Position numbers and translations under genes: made by a program
Notes under the pieces: model-generated
The model's input: the letters and a program-made list of their open reading frames with translations, nothing else
Databases searched by the model: none
What the model was told of the DNA's origin: nothing
Shown here: positions 8,040-17,119 of the stretch, one piece after another
Layout: every line of letters begins with the position of its first letter
Position numbering within the stretch: the stretch's first letter is position 1
Assembly (NCBI RefSeq): GCF_030504645.1
Contig: NZ_JAUKWQ010000016.1
Span: forward strand, 1-64,000
Source: Rhizobium oryzicola
Lineage (GTDB): Bacteria; Pseudomonadota; Alphaproteobacteria; Rhizobiales; Rhizobiaceae
Direction: 5' to 3'
DNA: 64,000 nucleotides

Positions 8040-8870
8040 TTATGCCGCCACCATCATGGGTGCCAGCGCGTTGAAGTAGGCCTGATCCGGCGTCTGCCGG
8101 TCAAGGGATGAATGTGGGCGTCGGCTATTGTAAAAGGTCAGATATCGGCCAATGCCGACGCGGGCCTCAGACACGGTCTTGTAGGCGTGGAGGTAGACCT
8201 CCTCGTATTTGATCGACCGCCAGAGCCGCTCGACGAAGACGTTGTCGCGCCATGCGCCCTTGCCATCCATCGAGATGGCGATCTCAGCTTTCTTCAGCAC
8301 CGCCGTGAAGTCCATCGAGGTAAACTGCGAGCCCTGATCCGTGTTGAAGATGTCGGGCTTGCCATAGCGGGCGAGCGCCTCCTCGACCGCTTCGATGCAG
8401 AAGTCCGCTTCCATCGTGATCGACAGCCGCCACGACAAGACCTTCCGGCTGAACCAGTCCACGACGGCACAGAGATAGACGAATCCTCGCGCCATGGGGA
8501 TATAGCTGATGTCCATGGCCCAGACCTGGTTGGGTCTGGTGACGGCCAACTTGCGCAGGAGGTAGGGATAGATTTTGTGACCTGGCGCTGGTTTGGAGGT
8601 GTTCGGGCGGCGGTAGATCGCTTCGATGCCCATCTTCTTCATCAGCGTGGCGACGTGCAATCGCCCCGTTTCCAGCCCTTCTCCCCTCAAGAGCCCTTGC
8701 AACATCCGACTTCCGGCGAACGGGTAGTCGAGATGCAGCTCATCGATCCGCCGCATCAGGGCCAGATCGCCGTCGGGCACTGGACGAGGCAGATAATAGA
8801 CGCTGCCACGGCTGAAGCCGAGAAGCTTCGCCTGGCGCACGACGGATAGTTTGTGCGTGCGGTCGATCAT
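8040..8870 (-). CDS. IS3-family transposase OrfB (DDE integrase core)
   Basis: 276 aa. The rve integrase core is intact: the first Asp in VWAMDISYIP (about residue 120), the second Asp in FNTDQGSQFTS, and the Glu of the DDE triad in the FVERLWRSIKYEEV region. It ends with the usual IS3 terminus YNSRRPHSSL. The start overlaps the end of orfA (8867-8870). In this family an OrfAB fusion is normally made by programmed -1 frameshifting; the exact slippery site was not identified. Confidence 0.92.
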   Translation of the reverse strand: MIDRTHKLSVVRQAKLLGFSRGSVYYLPRPVPDGDLALMRRIDELHLDYPFAGSRMLQGLLRGEGLETGRLHVATLMKKMGIEAIYRRPNTSKPAPGHKIYPYLLRKLAVTRPNQVWAMDISYIPMARGFVYLCAVVDWFSRKVLSWRLSITMEADFCIEAVEEALARYGKPDIFNTDQGSQFTSMDFTAVLKKAEIAISMDGKGAWRDNVFVERLWRSIKYEEVYLHAYKTVSEARVGIGRYLTFYNSRRPHSSLDRQTPDQAYFNALAPMMVAA

Positions 8871-9178
8871 TTCTTTCCGCCCAGCAATCCCGCCTTGCCG
8901 AGCGCACCGGATAAAAAATCATTCTCCAGTGTCAATTCGCCGATCTTAGCATGCAGTGTTTTGACGTCCACGGCCGGACCTGCCGGTTCGGCCTTCGCTT
9001 CATCGCCAAAAACGCCTGTCGCACCCTCAAGGAGCTGGTCTTTCCACTGTTTGATCTGGTTGGCGTGTACGTCAAACTGTTGGGATAATTCCACCAGCGT
9101 CTGCTCACCTCGGATGGCGGCAAGTGCCACCTTCGCCTTGAAAGCCGGGCTATGGTTCCGGCGCGGTCGTCTTGTCAT
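8867..9178 (-). CDS. IS3-family transposase OrfA
   Basis: 103 aa from ATG 9178 (MTRRPRRNHSPAFKAKVALA) with CAGGAGAA upstream; an in-frame extension to 9199 is less likely. The N-terminal helix-turn-helix that recognises the IS ends spans about residues 12-60 (TLVELSQQFDVHANQIKQW). A leucine-rich helix near the end (LHAKIGELTLENDFLSGAL) should mediate oligomerisation. Intact and overlapping orfB. Confidence 0.9.
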   Translation of the reverse strand: MTRRPRRNHSPAFKAKVALAAIRGEQTLVELSQQFDVHANQIKQWKDQLLEGATGVFGDEAKAEPAGPAVDVKTLHAKIGELTLENDFLSGALGKAGLLGGKK

Positions 9179-9483
9179 GGTTTCTCCTGTTCCCGGCATC
9201 TAAGCCGAAGTCAGGCAGAAATTCCACTTATCCCCGCTGTTCAGATTTCCCGAGCCAGCTCTTTAGGCTATCGACATCGCGGATCTCATCGCGGCCAGCG
9301 GTCGATAACCGCGTTGATTGGCCGGACATATGGCTGCACCGTCCGGAGGTGAATTGCGCTGAAAAACCTTGGCAACCTGGCCGTTCCACATATGAGTCAG
9401 AGCCTATTTTGCACGCCCAAACACAAGGAAAAGAGTAGCGTCAGGTTACCCGATGGGTGACCGGATAAGGGCATAGAGGAGGG

Positions 9484-10056
9484 ATGAACAACGCCCGTGA
9501 TCCTCGCTATACCCGCCATCGCTCTCCGGCCGAAGTGACCAGCCAAACCGTGTGGCTCTATTTCCGGTTCCCGCTCAGCCTGCGCATGGTAGAGGAAATG
9601 CTGGCCGCCCGTGGAATCCTGGTCAGTTATGAAACGGTGCGACAGTGGGCGCTGAAGTTCGGCCTGTATTTTGCCAACCAGATCCGCCGACGTTTTCCGG
9701 CACCTGTTGCGCAAGCTGCTCAAGAAGCAAGGCACCGCACCGCGCTTGATGATCACGGATAAACTCGTCAGCTACGGCGCGGCTATGCGAGAGATCATGG
9801 CAGGGTGTGGAGCATCGGCAGCATAAGGGCATAAAGAATCGAGCGGAAAAACAGCCATCAACCGACCCGAAGACGGGAGCGGATCATGAAGCGCTTCAAG
9901 TCAGCCGGGCACGTACAACGGTTCCTTTCAGTCCACGATCAGATAGCCAACCTCTTCCACCGTACCGCCAACAGCAACGTTGCTGAACGTCGCGAGGCTT
10001 CCCCCCAGGCCTTCACTGCCTGGGCCGAAGTGACAGGCGTTGCCGTGAGCATCTGA
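9484..10056 (+). pseudogene. IS6-family transposase remnant with internal deletion
   Basis: The open part (9484-9762) encodes the IS6 N terminus, VWLYFRFPLSLRMVEEMLA then YETVRQWALKFG. At about 9700 the frame jumps to the region that normally follows the first catalytic Asp: another frame reads LLRKLLKKQGTAPRLMITDKL. Later pieces (RFKSAGHVQRFLSVHDQIAN, FHRT) also match IS6 C-terminal sequence, again out of frame. The segment with the first Asp is gone, so it cannot be active. It differs from the IS6 end at position 1. Confidence 0.8.
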
Positions 10057-10296
10057 TTTGGCGACCCAAGGAGGCGCTTTGCCTCCAGCTCGTCAAATTG
10101 ACGGTGCCCATCACAGGGATGATGAATGGAAAATTCCGGCTCTTAGGGCTCCACTTATTGGGGGCACGTCACAGATCCTCTTCGAGCGAGATCCACACGT
10201 CGTAGTCTTCGTCAAAGATGATTTCGGCCAGTAGCGCCCCCAGTCGATCGCTTACATTCGTCGCGTCATCCAAGAATGCGCTTCTCATCAGTTTTT

Positions 10297-11169
10297 TCAA
10301 GCTGCCAACTCCATCAAGGCTCGAACTTCCCGTCGTCGCATATTGCGTGACAAGCAAGCGACATGTTCCACATAGACCTCGTCGAGTTCGACGATGGGCA
10401 ACCGGGTGACATTGTTGTCTGTGCGGCTGACGGCAAGCTCGAACATAAAACCGATACCAAGACTCTGAAGCACCGCTTCATAGACAGCCTCGCGTTCTCC
10501 AAGCGACAAGGCCGGCTCAAGATTAAGATCGGCCTTTTTCATGGCCCGGTTCAGTGCTGATTGGGTAAGCGACTGATCGTTGCGGAAGATCAGCGGCTGA
10601 TCGGCAAGTTCATGCAGCGAAACCGGCGTGCCGCGTTTGGCCAAAGCGTGGTTGCTCGGCACCAGCGCAACCGCCCGCTGTTCGATGTAAGAGGCTCGCG
10701 TCAGGGTCTCATCATCGGGGACGCCGGTAAGAATGATGGCATCGCATTGCTGCTCGTAAAGCGCTGTTGTGACGCGCTGCCAATTGCCGAAATTGGCTGT
10801 TACACGCACCCCGGGATAAAGCCGGCGGTATTCGGAAATCAGCGCCATTGCCGGATTGGGGGCGCCGCACATGACATGCAGAGCGCCCGTCTTCAAGGCA
10901 CTGGAAGCGCTAAGAATGTCAGATGCGGCATCCTCGATGACATGCAGCTCGCGTGTCTCTTGGAACAGGCGTTTGGCCAGCTGCGTCATCCTTGCGCCAT
11001 CGCCCGTACGCTCGAACAGCATGACGCCGTGGGTCTGCTCGATTGCCTTGATCTGTGCGGTGATTGCCGGCTGGCTCAATCCGAGACGCTTTGCTGCCGC
11101 AGTAAAGCTGCCCTCCTGCACGACAGCATTGAAGGCGCGAAGTTGAGTGTAGCTGATTTTTGGGCGCAT
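10297..11169 (-). CDS. LysR-family transcriptional regulator
   Basis: 290 aa, standard length. The winged helix-turn-helix occupies residues 5-64 (FNAVVQEGSFTAAAKRLGLSQPAITAQIKAIE). Residues about 92-285 form the periplasmic-binding-protein-like effector domain. It is divergent from the ABC importer operon at 11275, the usual arrangement for a LysR regulator acting on its neighbours. The 105-base intergenic region has a 10-base direct repeat. The effector is probably the imported phosphodiester or a product of it (inference). Confidence 0.92.
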   Translation of the reverse strand: MRPKISYTQLRAFNAVVQEGSFTAAAKRLGLSQPAITAQIKAIEQTHGVMLFERTGDGARMTQLAKRLFQETRELHVIEDAASDILSASSALKTGALHVMCGAPNPAMALISEYRRLYPGVRVTANFGNWQRVTTALYEQQCDAIILTGVPDDETLTRASYIEQRAVALVPSNHALAKRGTPVSLHELADQPLIFRNDQSLTQSALNRAMKKADLNLEPALSLGEREAVYEAVLQSLGIGFMFELAVSRTDNNVTRLPIVELDEVYVEHVACLSRNMRRREVRALMELAA

Positions 11170-11196
11170 GGATAAGACCTGATGAGGGGTAGAAGG

Positions 11197-11233
11197 AAAA
11201 TTTATAATACGTCACTTGTGTGTAAAATTTATA
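11197..11233. promoter_or_regulatory. direct repeats in the LysR/ABC intergenic region
   Basis: AAAATTTATA occurs at 11197-11206 and again at 11224-11233, start to start 27 bases. The region is AT-rich in an otherwise GC-rich setting and must contain both divergent promoters. The repeats are candidate binding sites for the regulator at 10297. Confidence 0.45.
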
Positions 11234-11274
11234 TAATATCATCCCGCCCAACGAAACTTTGGCAGGCATTTTTC

Positions 11275-12393
11275 ATGGCAGCTCTCAACATCCAGGCGGT
11301 CGCGAAACGCTTTGGCGAAACCGACGTTTTGAAGCGTATCGATCTGGACATTCGGGACGGTGAGTTTATTTCGCTGGTCGGGCCATCCGGCTGCGGCAAA
11401 TCCACGTTGCTGCGCATCGTGGCTGGTCTCGAGCAGCAGACCGAAGGCCATATCTTGCTCGACGGTCGCAAGGTCGACGCGATGCGACCGCGTGATCGTG
11501 ATCTTGCGATGGTCTTCCAGAGTTACGCGCTTTATCCGCATCTGACGGTCGCCGAGAATATTGCTGTGCCGCTCACCATGCGCCGTATGTCGACATTGCA
11601 GCGCTCTTTGATCGGCAAGATTGTGCCCTCTGCAAGCGAAAGGCGGCGTGAGATCGCGGGCGAAGTCGCCAAGGTGTGCGATGCCTTGTCAATCAATGCT
11701 CTGAAGGACCGCAAGCCGGCAGCACTGTCTGGCGGCCAGCGGCAGCGTGTTGCACTCGCCCGCGCCATGGTGCGCAAGCCGAGCGGCTTCCTGATGGACG
11801 AGCCCTTGTCCAACCTCGATGCCAAGATGCGCGTACAGGCACGCAGCGAAATAGCGGCGCTGCATCGCCAGCTGGACTCGACATTCATTTACGTGACCCA
11901 TGATCAGGCCGAGGCGATGACCATGTCGGACCGGATTGCGGTCATGATAGGGGGAGAGCTCCTTCAGGTCGATACACCGGACCAGATCTACCAGATGCCG
12001 CAGGATCTGCGGGTTGCCGAGTTCATCGGAAGTCCCAAGATCAACGTTGCGGCGGTGACCCTGCGGGAGGCGGGGCTGCTTTCCCTGACCGCGCGGGGAA
12101 CCACAAACGCCATTCATGCCGCCTTTCGTCCGGAGGCCGCACGCCTGACTGCGGAAAGCGAGGGCATCTTCTGCGGCATCGTGCATCACGTCGAAAATCT
12201 GGGGTCGGACCTGTTCGTGCAGGTCAAGGCCGAAGGGATCGTCGACATGGTAGTCGTGCGGACGGACCCCGCAGGACAGCGGCCGGCGCTGCGCGACCGC
12301 GTCGGAGTTACGATCGACGAGACCCGTCTGCATGTGTTCCGGGCGGACAATCGTCGCATGCCCGGGACGTTCCGGCTGGAGCGGCGGCGATGA
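11275..12393 (+). CDS. UgpC-like ABC transporter ATPase
   Basis: 372 aa from ATG 11275; the frame is open further upstream but runs into the promoter. Motifs in order: Walker A GPSGCGKST (about 39-47), Q-loop VFQSYALYPHLTV, signature LSGGQRQRVALARAM, Walker B FLMDEPLSNLDAK, and the switch His in YVTHDQAEAM. The last 120 residues form the regulatory OB-like domain typical of MalK/UgpC importers. This is the first gene of the operon. Unusually, there is an insert between the Q-loop and signature (MSTLQRSLIGKIVPSASERR). Confidence 0.9.
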   Translation: MAALNIQAVAKRFGETDVLKRIDLDIRDGEFISLVGPSGCGKSTLLRIVAGLEQQTEGHILLDGRKVDAMRPRDRDLAMVFQSYALYPHLTVAENIAVPLTMRRMSTLQRSLIGKIVPSASERRREIAGEVAKVCDALSINALKDRKPAALSGGQRQRVALARAMVRKPSGFLMDEPLSNLDAKMRVQARSEIAALHRQLDSTFIYVTHDQAEAMTMSDRIAVMIGGELLQVDTPDQIYQMPQDLRVAEFIGSPKINVAAVTLREAGLLSLTARGTTNAIHAAFRPEAARLTAESEGIFCGIVHHVENLGSDLFVQVKAEGIVDMVVVRTDPAGQRPALRDRVGVTIDETRLHVFRADNRRMPGTFRLERRR

Positions 12394-13271
12394 CGCTTTC
12401 GGCGAGCCAGAACCGCGCCGGTCTCGCCCTGATGGCGCCGGCCGCCATGCTGGCGGTGATATTCCTGCTCCTTCCGCTTCTGGCGATCTTCGTTCTCGCC
12501 TTTACCGATTACCAGCTCGGCGACAGGACGCTGCATTTCATCGGCTTCGACAATTTCCGCGAGCTGGCAGATGAACCCATATTTTGGACCTCGCTCGGCA
12601 ATACCCTGCTGTATTCGGCGGTCGTGGTGCCTGGTTCGGTGACGCTTGGTCTTGTAAGCGCGCTCTTGATCGATGCGAGAACGTCGCTTCGCTCGTTTTA
12701 CCGGACCGTCTTCTTCCTGCCGGTGATGGCAAGCCTGCTGGCGATGGCGGTGGTGTGGGAGTTCATGCTGCATCCAAGCTTCGGCATCGTGAATACCGCC
12801 TTAAAGGCCATAGGCCTTGCGCCGCACAACTGGCTGAAAGACGGCGATATCGCACTCTATGTCCTTGCTGTGATCGGTATCTGGCAGAGCTTCGGTTTCA
12901 ACATGGTGCTGTTCATGGCCGGGCTTTCGGCTATTCCCCGCGATCTCTACGACGCAGCGGAAATCGATGGAGCGCCGAATGCCTGGGCGCGCTTCAGCCT
13001 GATCACCTGGCCTTTGCTCGCCCCGGTCACGGTCTTCGTCTCCATCACCGCGATGATACGGTCCTTCCAGGTTTTCGACACGGTACATGCTCTGACGCAG
13101 GGCGGTCCGAGCAAATCGACGGAAGTCCTGCTCTACACGATCTACGCCGAGGGGTTCGAATTCTTCCGCAGCGGTCGTGCCGCAGCGATCACCGTTGTCT
13201 TCATCGCGCTTGTCGTTGCCGTAAGCCTGATGCGCTTCGTGTCTTTCAAGAAAAATGGAAAGCCGGCATGA
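12390..13271 (+). CDS. UgpA/MalF-type ABC permease
   Basis: 293 aa; the start overlaps the stop of the ATPase gene (ATGA). Six hydrophobic segments are visible, the first at about residues 14-37. The cytoplasmic EAA loop reads YDAAEIDGAPNAWARFSLIT with the conserved Gly, followed by the P-L-L segment, and contacts the ATPase. It forms the inner-membrane pore with the next permease. Families of this size carry sugars, glycerol-3-phosphate or related compounds. Confidence 0.9.
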   Translation: MTLSASQNRAGLALMAPAAMLAVIFLLLPLLAIFVLAFTDYQLGDRTLHFIGFDNFRELADEPIFWTSLGNTLLYSAVVVPGSVTLGLVSALLIDARTSLRSFYRTVFFLPVMASLLAMAVVWEFMLHPSFGIVNTALKAIGLAPHNWLKDGDIALYVLAVIGIWQSFGFNMVLFMAGLSAIPRDLYDAAEIDGAPNAWARFSLITWPLLAPVTVFVSITAMIRSFQVFDTVHALTQGGPSKSTEVLLYTIYAEGFEFFRSGRAAAITVVFIALVVAVSLMRFVSFKKNGKPA

Positions 13272-14116
13272 TGTCCGTTTCCCGCAAGACGACCGCTGCC
13301 CTGACCCGTTCGGCAATGCGCCATATCCTGCTGATGACGATTGCAGCCTTTGCCCTTTTGCCTTTCGCGGTGATGGTCTCGACCTCGCTCAAGCCGGCGG
13401 ATGAGATCTTCTCCGACTCGGTGCGCTGGTGGCCACATAAGCTCGCCTTCGTCGAAAATTACAATCAGGCCCTCTCGACTGCGCCGCTGGCCTTGTATCT
13501 TCTTAACGGTGTCATCGTCACGCTCGCGATCTTCTTCCTGCAGGTTCTGGTATCGCTGCCCGCGGCCTATGCGCTGGCCAAGCTGCGCTTCATCGGCCGG
13601 CGCATCGCCTTCTGTTTCGTGCTGTTCTGCCTGTTGATCCCCTATCACGCGATCGCGGTGCCGCTCTTTATCATGCTGTATTTCGTCGATCTGCTCGATA
13701 GCTACAGTGCGCTGGTTCTGCCCTTCACGATCTCGGTGTTCGGCATCTTCTTGATGCGGCAGTTCTTCATGGGCGTGCCCGATGATCTCGTCGATGCCGC
13801 ACGCATGGATGGGCTTTCCGAACTGTCGATCGTCTGGCGCGTGATGCTGCCAGCCGCAATTCCAGCGCTGACAGCCTTTGGCGTGTTCTCGATCGTGGCG
13901 CATTGGAACGACTATTTCTGGCCGCTGATCGCAGTGTCCAGCGACGGCTATTTTACCCCGCCGCTTGGCGTGATGGCGTTCCGCAATGCCGAGGCGGGGA
14001 CGAATTTCGGGCCGCTGATGGCCGCCGCCACGATCATTGTCGCCCCGCTGATCGCCCTTTTCCTTCTGGCGCAACGTCGCTTTATCGAGGGCATCGCCTT
14101 CACCGGTATCAAGTAA
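13268..14116 (+). CDS. UgpE/MalG-type ABC permease
   Basis: 282 aa from ATG 13268, overlapping the previous stop by four bases; a long unrelated frame begins upstream and is ignored. Six membrane segments are expected. The second half has the EAA motif DAARMDGLSELSIVWRVMLP. The N terminus (LLPFAVMVSTSLKPADEIF) is typical of MalG-like partners. It pairs with the permease at 12390. Confidence 0.9.
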   Translation: MMSVSRKTTAALTRSAMRHILLMTIAAFALLPFAVMVSTSLKPADEIFSDSVRWWPHKLAFVENYNQALSTAPLALYLLNGVIVTLAIFFLQVLVSLPAAYALAKLRFIGRRIAFCFVLFCLLIPYHAIAVPLFIMLYFVDLLDSYSALVLPFTISVFGIFLMRQFFMGVPDDLVDAARMDGLSELSIVWRVMLPAAIPALTAFGVFSIVAHWNDYFWPLIAVSSDGYFTPPLGVMAFRNAEAGTNFGPLMAAATIIVAPLIALFLLAQRRFIEGIAFTGIK

Positions 14117-14162
14117 CTCCACCTCCCAACCTTCACCCCCATAAAATACTCGGAGACACCCC

Positions 14163-15413
14163 ATGAAACTGATCCTGACAGCTACGGCTTTGTCGCTGAT
14201 GGCATCTACCGCACTGGCTGAAACCACCATCACGGTGCAGTATGCCTATCCGGAACTCTTCGACACAACCCAGAATGAAATGGTGAAAGCGTTCGAGATG
14301 AAGCATCCCGACATCAAGGTGGAGTTTCGCTCTGCCTACAAGGATTACGAGGATGCTGCACAGCGCGTGTTACGTGAAGGCATTACCGGCAATGTGCCGG
14401 ATGTCACCTTCCAGGGTCTGAACCGCGTGCGCGTTCTGGCCGACAAGGGTATTGCCGTTGCGCTCGACGACTTCATCGCTGCTGAGAAGGACTTCAACGC
14501 TGCCGGTTATCACGAAGGCATGCGTCAGGCCGGTACCGTTGATGGCAAAGTCTATGGCCTGCCTTTCGCGATCTCGCTGCCGATCGTCTATTACAACATG
14601 GATCTCGTGAAGAAGGCCGGTTTCGACGAAAACAGCCTGCCGAAGACGTGGGACGAGATCGTTGCGCTGTCCAAGAAGATCAAGGCCGGCGGCGAGGCTG
14701 ACGGCATCGGAACGGAATGGGCTATCACCGGCAACTGGTTGTGGCAGGCAATGGTGTTCGCCAACGGCGGCACGATGCTGAACGCTGACGAGAGCAAAGT
14801 CGCCTTTGACGGCGAAGCGGGCAAAAAGGCGATCGGTACACTGGCAAGCCTGGTAACAGAGGCGCAGTCGCCGGATATGACGCCGAACGAGATGCTGGCG
14901 GCATTTTCCGCCGGCAAGATCGGCGTAATGGTGACGACGACGGCCCGCGTCAACGCGGTGACCAAGCAGATCGGCGGCAAGTTTGAACTGAAGACGGGCA
15001 ACTATCCGGATCTCCAGGAAGGCGTCTCGCGCCTGCCGGCCGGCGGCAACGTTGCCATGATCACCGCCAAGGACAAAGCCAAGCAGAATGCAGCCTGGGA
15101 ATTCCTGAAGTTCGCGACGGGCCCGGAAGGCGGCGCGATCATGGTCAAGACGACCGGCTACATGGCGCCCAATAACAAGGCTGCAGATCTGCTGAAGGAT
15201 TTCTACACGGAAAATCCGAACCAGGCGGTCGCGCTTTCGCAGCTGCCATACCTCACTGGCTGGTATGCCTTCCCGGGTGACAACGGCCTGAAGATCACCG
15301 ACGTGATCAAGGACCGTCTGCAGTCGATCATGGACGGTAGCCGCGCCGAGGAGGCCGATGCGGTTCTCGCCGACATGGCTGCTGACACGCAGGCACTTTT
15401 ACCCCGTCGCTGA
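14163..15413 (+). CDS. family 1 extracellular solute-binding protein (Ugp-like)
   Basis: 416 aa. The signal peptide MKLILTATALSLMASTALA is cleaved before ETTITVQ. The mature protein has the two-lobed binding-protein pattern: EMVKAFEMKHPDIKVEF near the start, LPFAISLPIVYYNMDL at the hinge, and a W-rich region (GNWLWQAMVFANGG). It binds the substrate in the periplasm and delivers it to the two permeases. An Ugp-like importer next to a phosphodiesterase and a phosphatase suggests a glycerophosphodiester or similar phosphorylated ligand (inference). A GC-rich hairpin follows the gene. Confidence 0.88.
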   Translation: MKLILTATALSLMASTALAETTITVQYAYPELFDTTQNEMVKAFEMKHPDIKVEFRSAYKDYEDAAQRVLREGITGNVPDVTFQGLNRVRVLADKGIAVALDDFIAAEKDFNAAGYHEGMRQAGTVDGKVYGLPFAISLPIVYYNMDLVKKAGFDENSLPKTWDEIVALSKKIKAGGEADGIGTEWAITGNWLWQAMVFANGGTMLNADESKVAFDGEAGKKAIGTLASLVTEAQSPDMTPNEMLAAFSAGKIGVMVTTTARVNAVTKQIGGKFELKTGNYPDLQEGVSRLPAGGNVAMITAKDKAKQNAAWEFLKFATGPEGGAIMVKTTGYMAPNNKAADLLKDFYTENPNQAVALSQLPYLTGWYAFPGDNGLKITDVIKDRLQSIMDGSRAEEADAVLADMAADTQALLPRR

Positions 15414-15429
15414 TCCACCAGACTTGCCG

Positions 15430-15448
15430 CGCGGCCTAGCCGGCCGCG
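15430..15448 (+). terminator. GC-rich hairpin after the binding-protein gene
   Basis: CGCGGCC and GGCCGCG form a 7-base stem with loop TAGCC. There is no T-run, so it is more likely an mRNA-stabilising or partial attenuation structure than a full terminator. Such a hairpin would keep binding-protein expression above that of the downstream enzymes. Confidence 0.4.
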
Positions 15449-15462
15449 TGGCTCCATTCACG

Positions 15463-16317
15463 ATGAAGTTTGCCATGAAAATCGTCCATGTCACCGATAT
15501 CCACTTGGTCCCGCAGCCCGCGACGCTTTACGGACTTGATCCGCGCACGCGGCTCGATGCGGCCATCGACAGTATTCATGCGGATCATCTGGACGCCGAT
15601 CTGATAGTGCTGACCGGAGATCTCGCTCACTGGGGCGAAGTTCCAGCGTATGAAGCACTTCGCCACCGGATCGACGGATTGAAGCTTCCGGTGGTCATGA
15701 TGGTTGGGAACCACGACGACCGGACCTCGCTGCGGGTTGTGTTCCCGGGTGCGATGGATGACGGGAACGGTTTCGTTCAAGGCAGCCGTATCATCGACGG
15801 TCACCGGCTGGTGTTTCTCGATACTAAGCAGGCAGGCACCCATGCCGGCGCCTATTGCGACCCGCGACTGGCCTGGCTTGAAAACGAATTGGCCAAGGGC
15901 GTGGAGCCAGTGCTTCTGTTCATGCACCATCCGCCCTTCCTGACCGGAATCTCCTCCATGGACGCGATCACCCAACAGGATGTGGATGCGCTCTGGCAGG
16001 TTCTACAGCCGCATGCGCAGCGCATCCGCCATATTTTCCTCGGTCACGTCCATCGGCCGATCTCGGGCAACTGGCACGGGATTTCCTTTTCGCTCATTCC
16101 CGGTCTCAATCATCAGGTGCCGTTAGTACTCGATCCCCACGGCGAGAATATTCCCGGCAGTCACGAGCCGCCGGCCTATGCCGTCGTGTCGGTCGAGGAT
16201 CGAAGCGTCGTGGTGCATCTCAAATACTTCCTCGACGGATCGAAACGGTTTCCGCTCGATGGCTACGAGGTCAAGGGGCGCGGATATGCGCTCGGCTTCC
16301 CGACAGACGAAGCCTGA
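15463..16317 (+). CDS. metallophosphoesterase, GpdQ/CpdA-like phosphodiesterase
   Basis: 284 aa from ATG 15463, or ATG 15475 four codons later. All dinuclear-metal motifs are present: VTDIHL (Asp, His), LTGDLA (bridging Asp), VGNHDD (Asn, His), MHHPP (His) and LGHVHRP (two His). The family hydrolyses phosphodiesters such as glycerophosphodiesters or cyclic nucleotides. No signal peptide is seen, so it acts in the cytoplasm on imported substrate. It is the fifth gene of the operon. Confidence 0.88.
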   Translation: MKFAMKIVHVTDIHLVPQPATLYGLDPRTRLDAAIDSIHADHLDADLIVLTGDLAHWGEVPAYEALRHRIDGLKLPVVMMVGNHDDRTSLRVVFPGAMDDGNGFVQGSRIIDGHRLVFLDTKQAGTHAGAYCDPRLAWLENELAKGVEPVLLFMHHPPFLTGISSMDAITQQDVDALWQVLQPHAQRIRHIFLGHVHRPISGNWHGISFSLIPGLNHQVPLVLDPHGENIPGSHEPPAYAVVSVEDRSVVVHLKYFLDGSKRFPLDGYEVKGRGYALGFPTDEA

Positions 16318-16369
16318 TCCCGGCCCATTTTCGAAACAGGATGTCCCGGACACGGGAGGACGAACTTCC

Positions 16370-17119
16370 GTGACGGGCTCCGCAGACTTGAAAAAACAAC
16401 ACATGCATGACTTCGAGACTACCGACGGCGTCCTTTTCGATCTGGACGGGACGCTGATCAGCGGCGGTCGGGTGTTGCCATGGACCGACAGGCTGATCAA
16501 GGCCAGCCGCGGGCAATTCGCCATCGTGACCAATGACGCCGAACACACCACATCGGAGATTGCCGCGTTGATGGGCCGGATCGGCTTTCCTGTCGATGAG
16601 GGCAGAATCGTGACAGCGGGCATGGAGGCCATCCGGCTCGTGGCGGCAGAAAAGCCGCAGGCCCGGATACTGATGGTCGCCAGTGACGCGCTCAAGGCCT
16701 ATGCGCGGACGCTTGGGCTTTATTGTTGCGCCGACCGGTCGGATGTCGTGCTGATCGGTCGCGACCGAGCGTTCTCTTACGATAAGATCGCCGCGGCTGC
16801 CAACGCCGTGCTTTCGGGCGCGCAGCTCGTCATCTGCAATCCCGACCGGACGCATCCGGGCCCGGGCGGGGCTATCGTCCCGGAATCCGGGGCGCTTGCC
16901 GCATCGATTCTCGCCTGCACCGGCCCCGTTCCTCATCGAATTGTCGGTAAGCCGGAGCCTGCAATATTTAAAGCCGGCATGGCAATTCTGGGTACCGCTG
17001 CGAACCGGACGCTGATGGTCGGCGACAATCCGGAGACTGATGGCAAGGGTGCAATCGGCGTCGGCATCCGCTTTCTCGATGTCGCGTCAACATTGGCAAT
17101 GGATACGCAAAGATTTTGA
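16370..17119 (+). CDS. HAD-superfamily phosphatase (class IIA, NagD-like)
   Basis: 249 aa from GTG 16370, chosen because GGGAGG lies ten bases upstream; the alternative ATG 16403 lacks a ribosome site. Motif I is LFDLDGTL (nucleophile Asp), motif II IVTND, motif III the Lys in VGKPEPAIFKAG, motif IV MVGDNPETD. The large cap after motif II is class IIA. It would remove phosphate from the product of the phosphodiesterase. Last gene of the operon. Confidence 0.85.
   Translation: MTGSADLKKQHMHDFETTDGVLFDLDGTLISGGRVLPWTDRLIKASRGQFAIVTNDAEHTTSEIAALMGRIGFPVDEGRIVTAGMEAIRLVAAEKPQARILMVASDALKAYARTLGLYCCADRSDVVLIGRDRAFSYDKIAAAANAVLSGAQLVICNPDRTHPGPGGAIVPESGALAASILACTGPVPHRIVGKPEPAIFKAGMAILGTAANRTLMVGDNPETDGKGAIGVGIRFLDVASTLAMDTQRF

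Larger units (their letters stand above)
7996..9245 (-). mobile_element. IS3-family insertion sequence
   Basis: About 1.25 kb with two overlapping transposase frames on the minus strand. Ends: TCTGAACAG at 7996-8004 and its complement CTGTTCAGA at 9237-9245. Pairing continues over TAAGTGGA and TTTC-x-GCC inside each end. No clear target duplication is seen (TTG on the left, TTT on the right), so the flanks may have been rearranged. Confidence 0.85.

Noticed and set aside
7996-9245. Target-site duplication of the IS3 element
   Set aside because: The bases next to the two ends (TTG and TTT) do not match.
10169-10357. Short minus-strand frame of 62 aa after the LysR gene
   Set aside because: It overlaps the LysR coding end in another frame, has no ribosome site and resembles no known protein; at most a remnant.
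12584-13267. Long frame running into the second permease
   Set aside because: It is a shadow of the first permease; the second permease starts at ATG 13268 with a four-base overlap.
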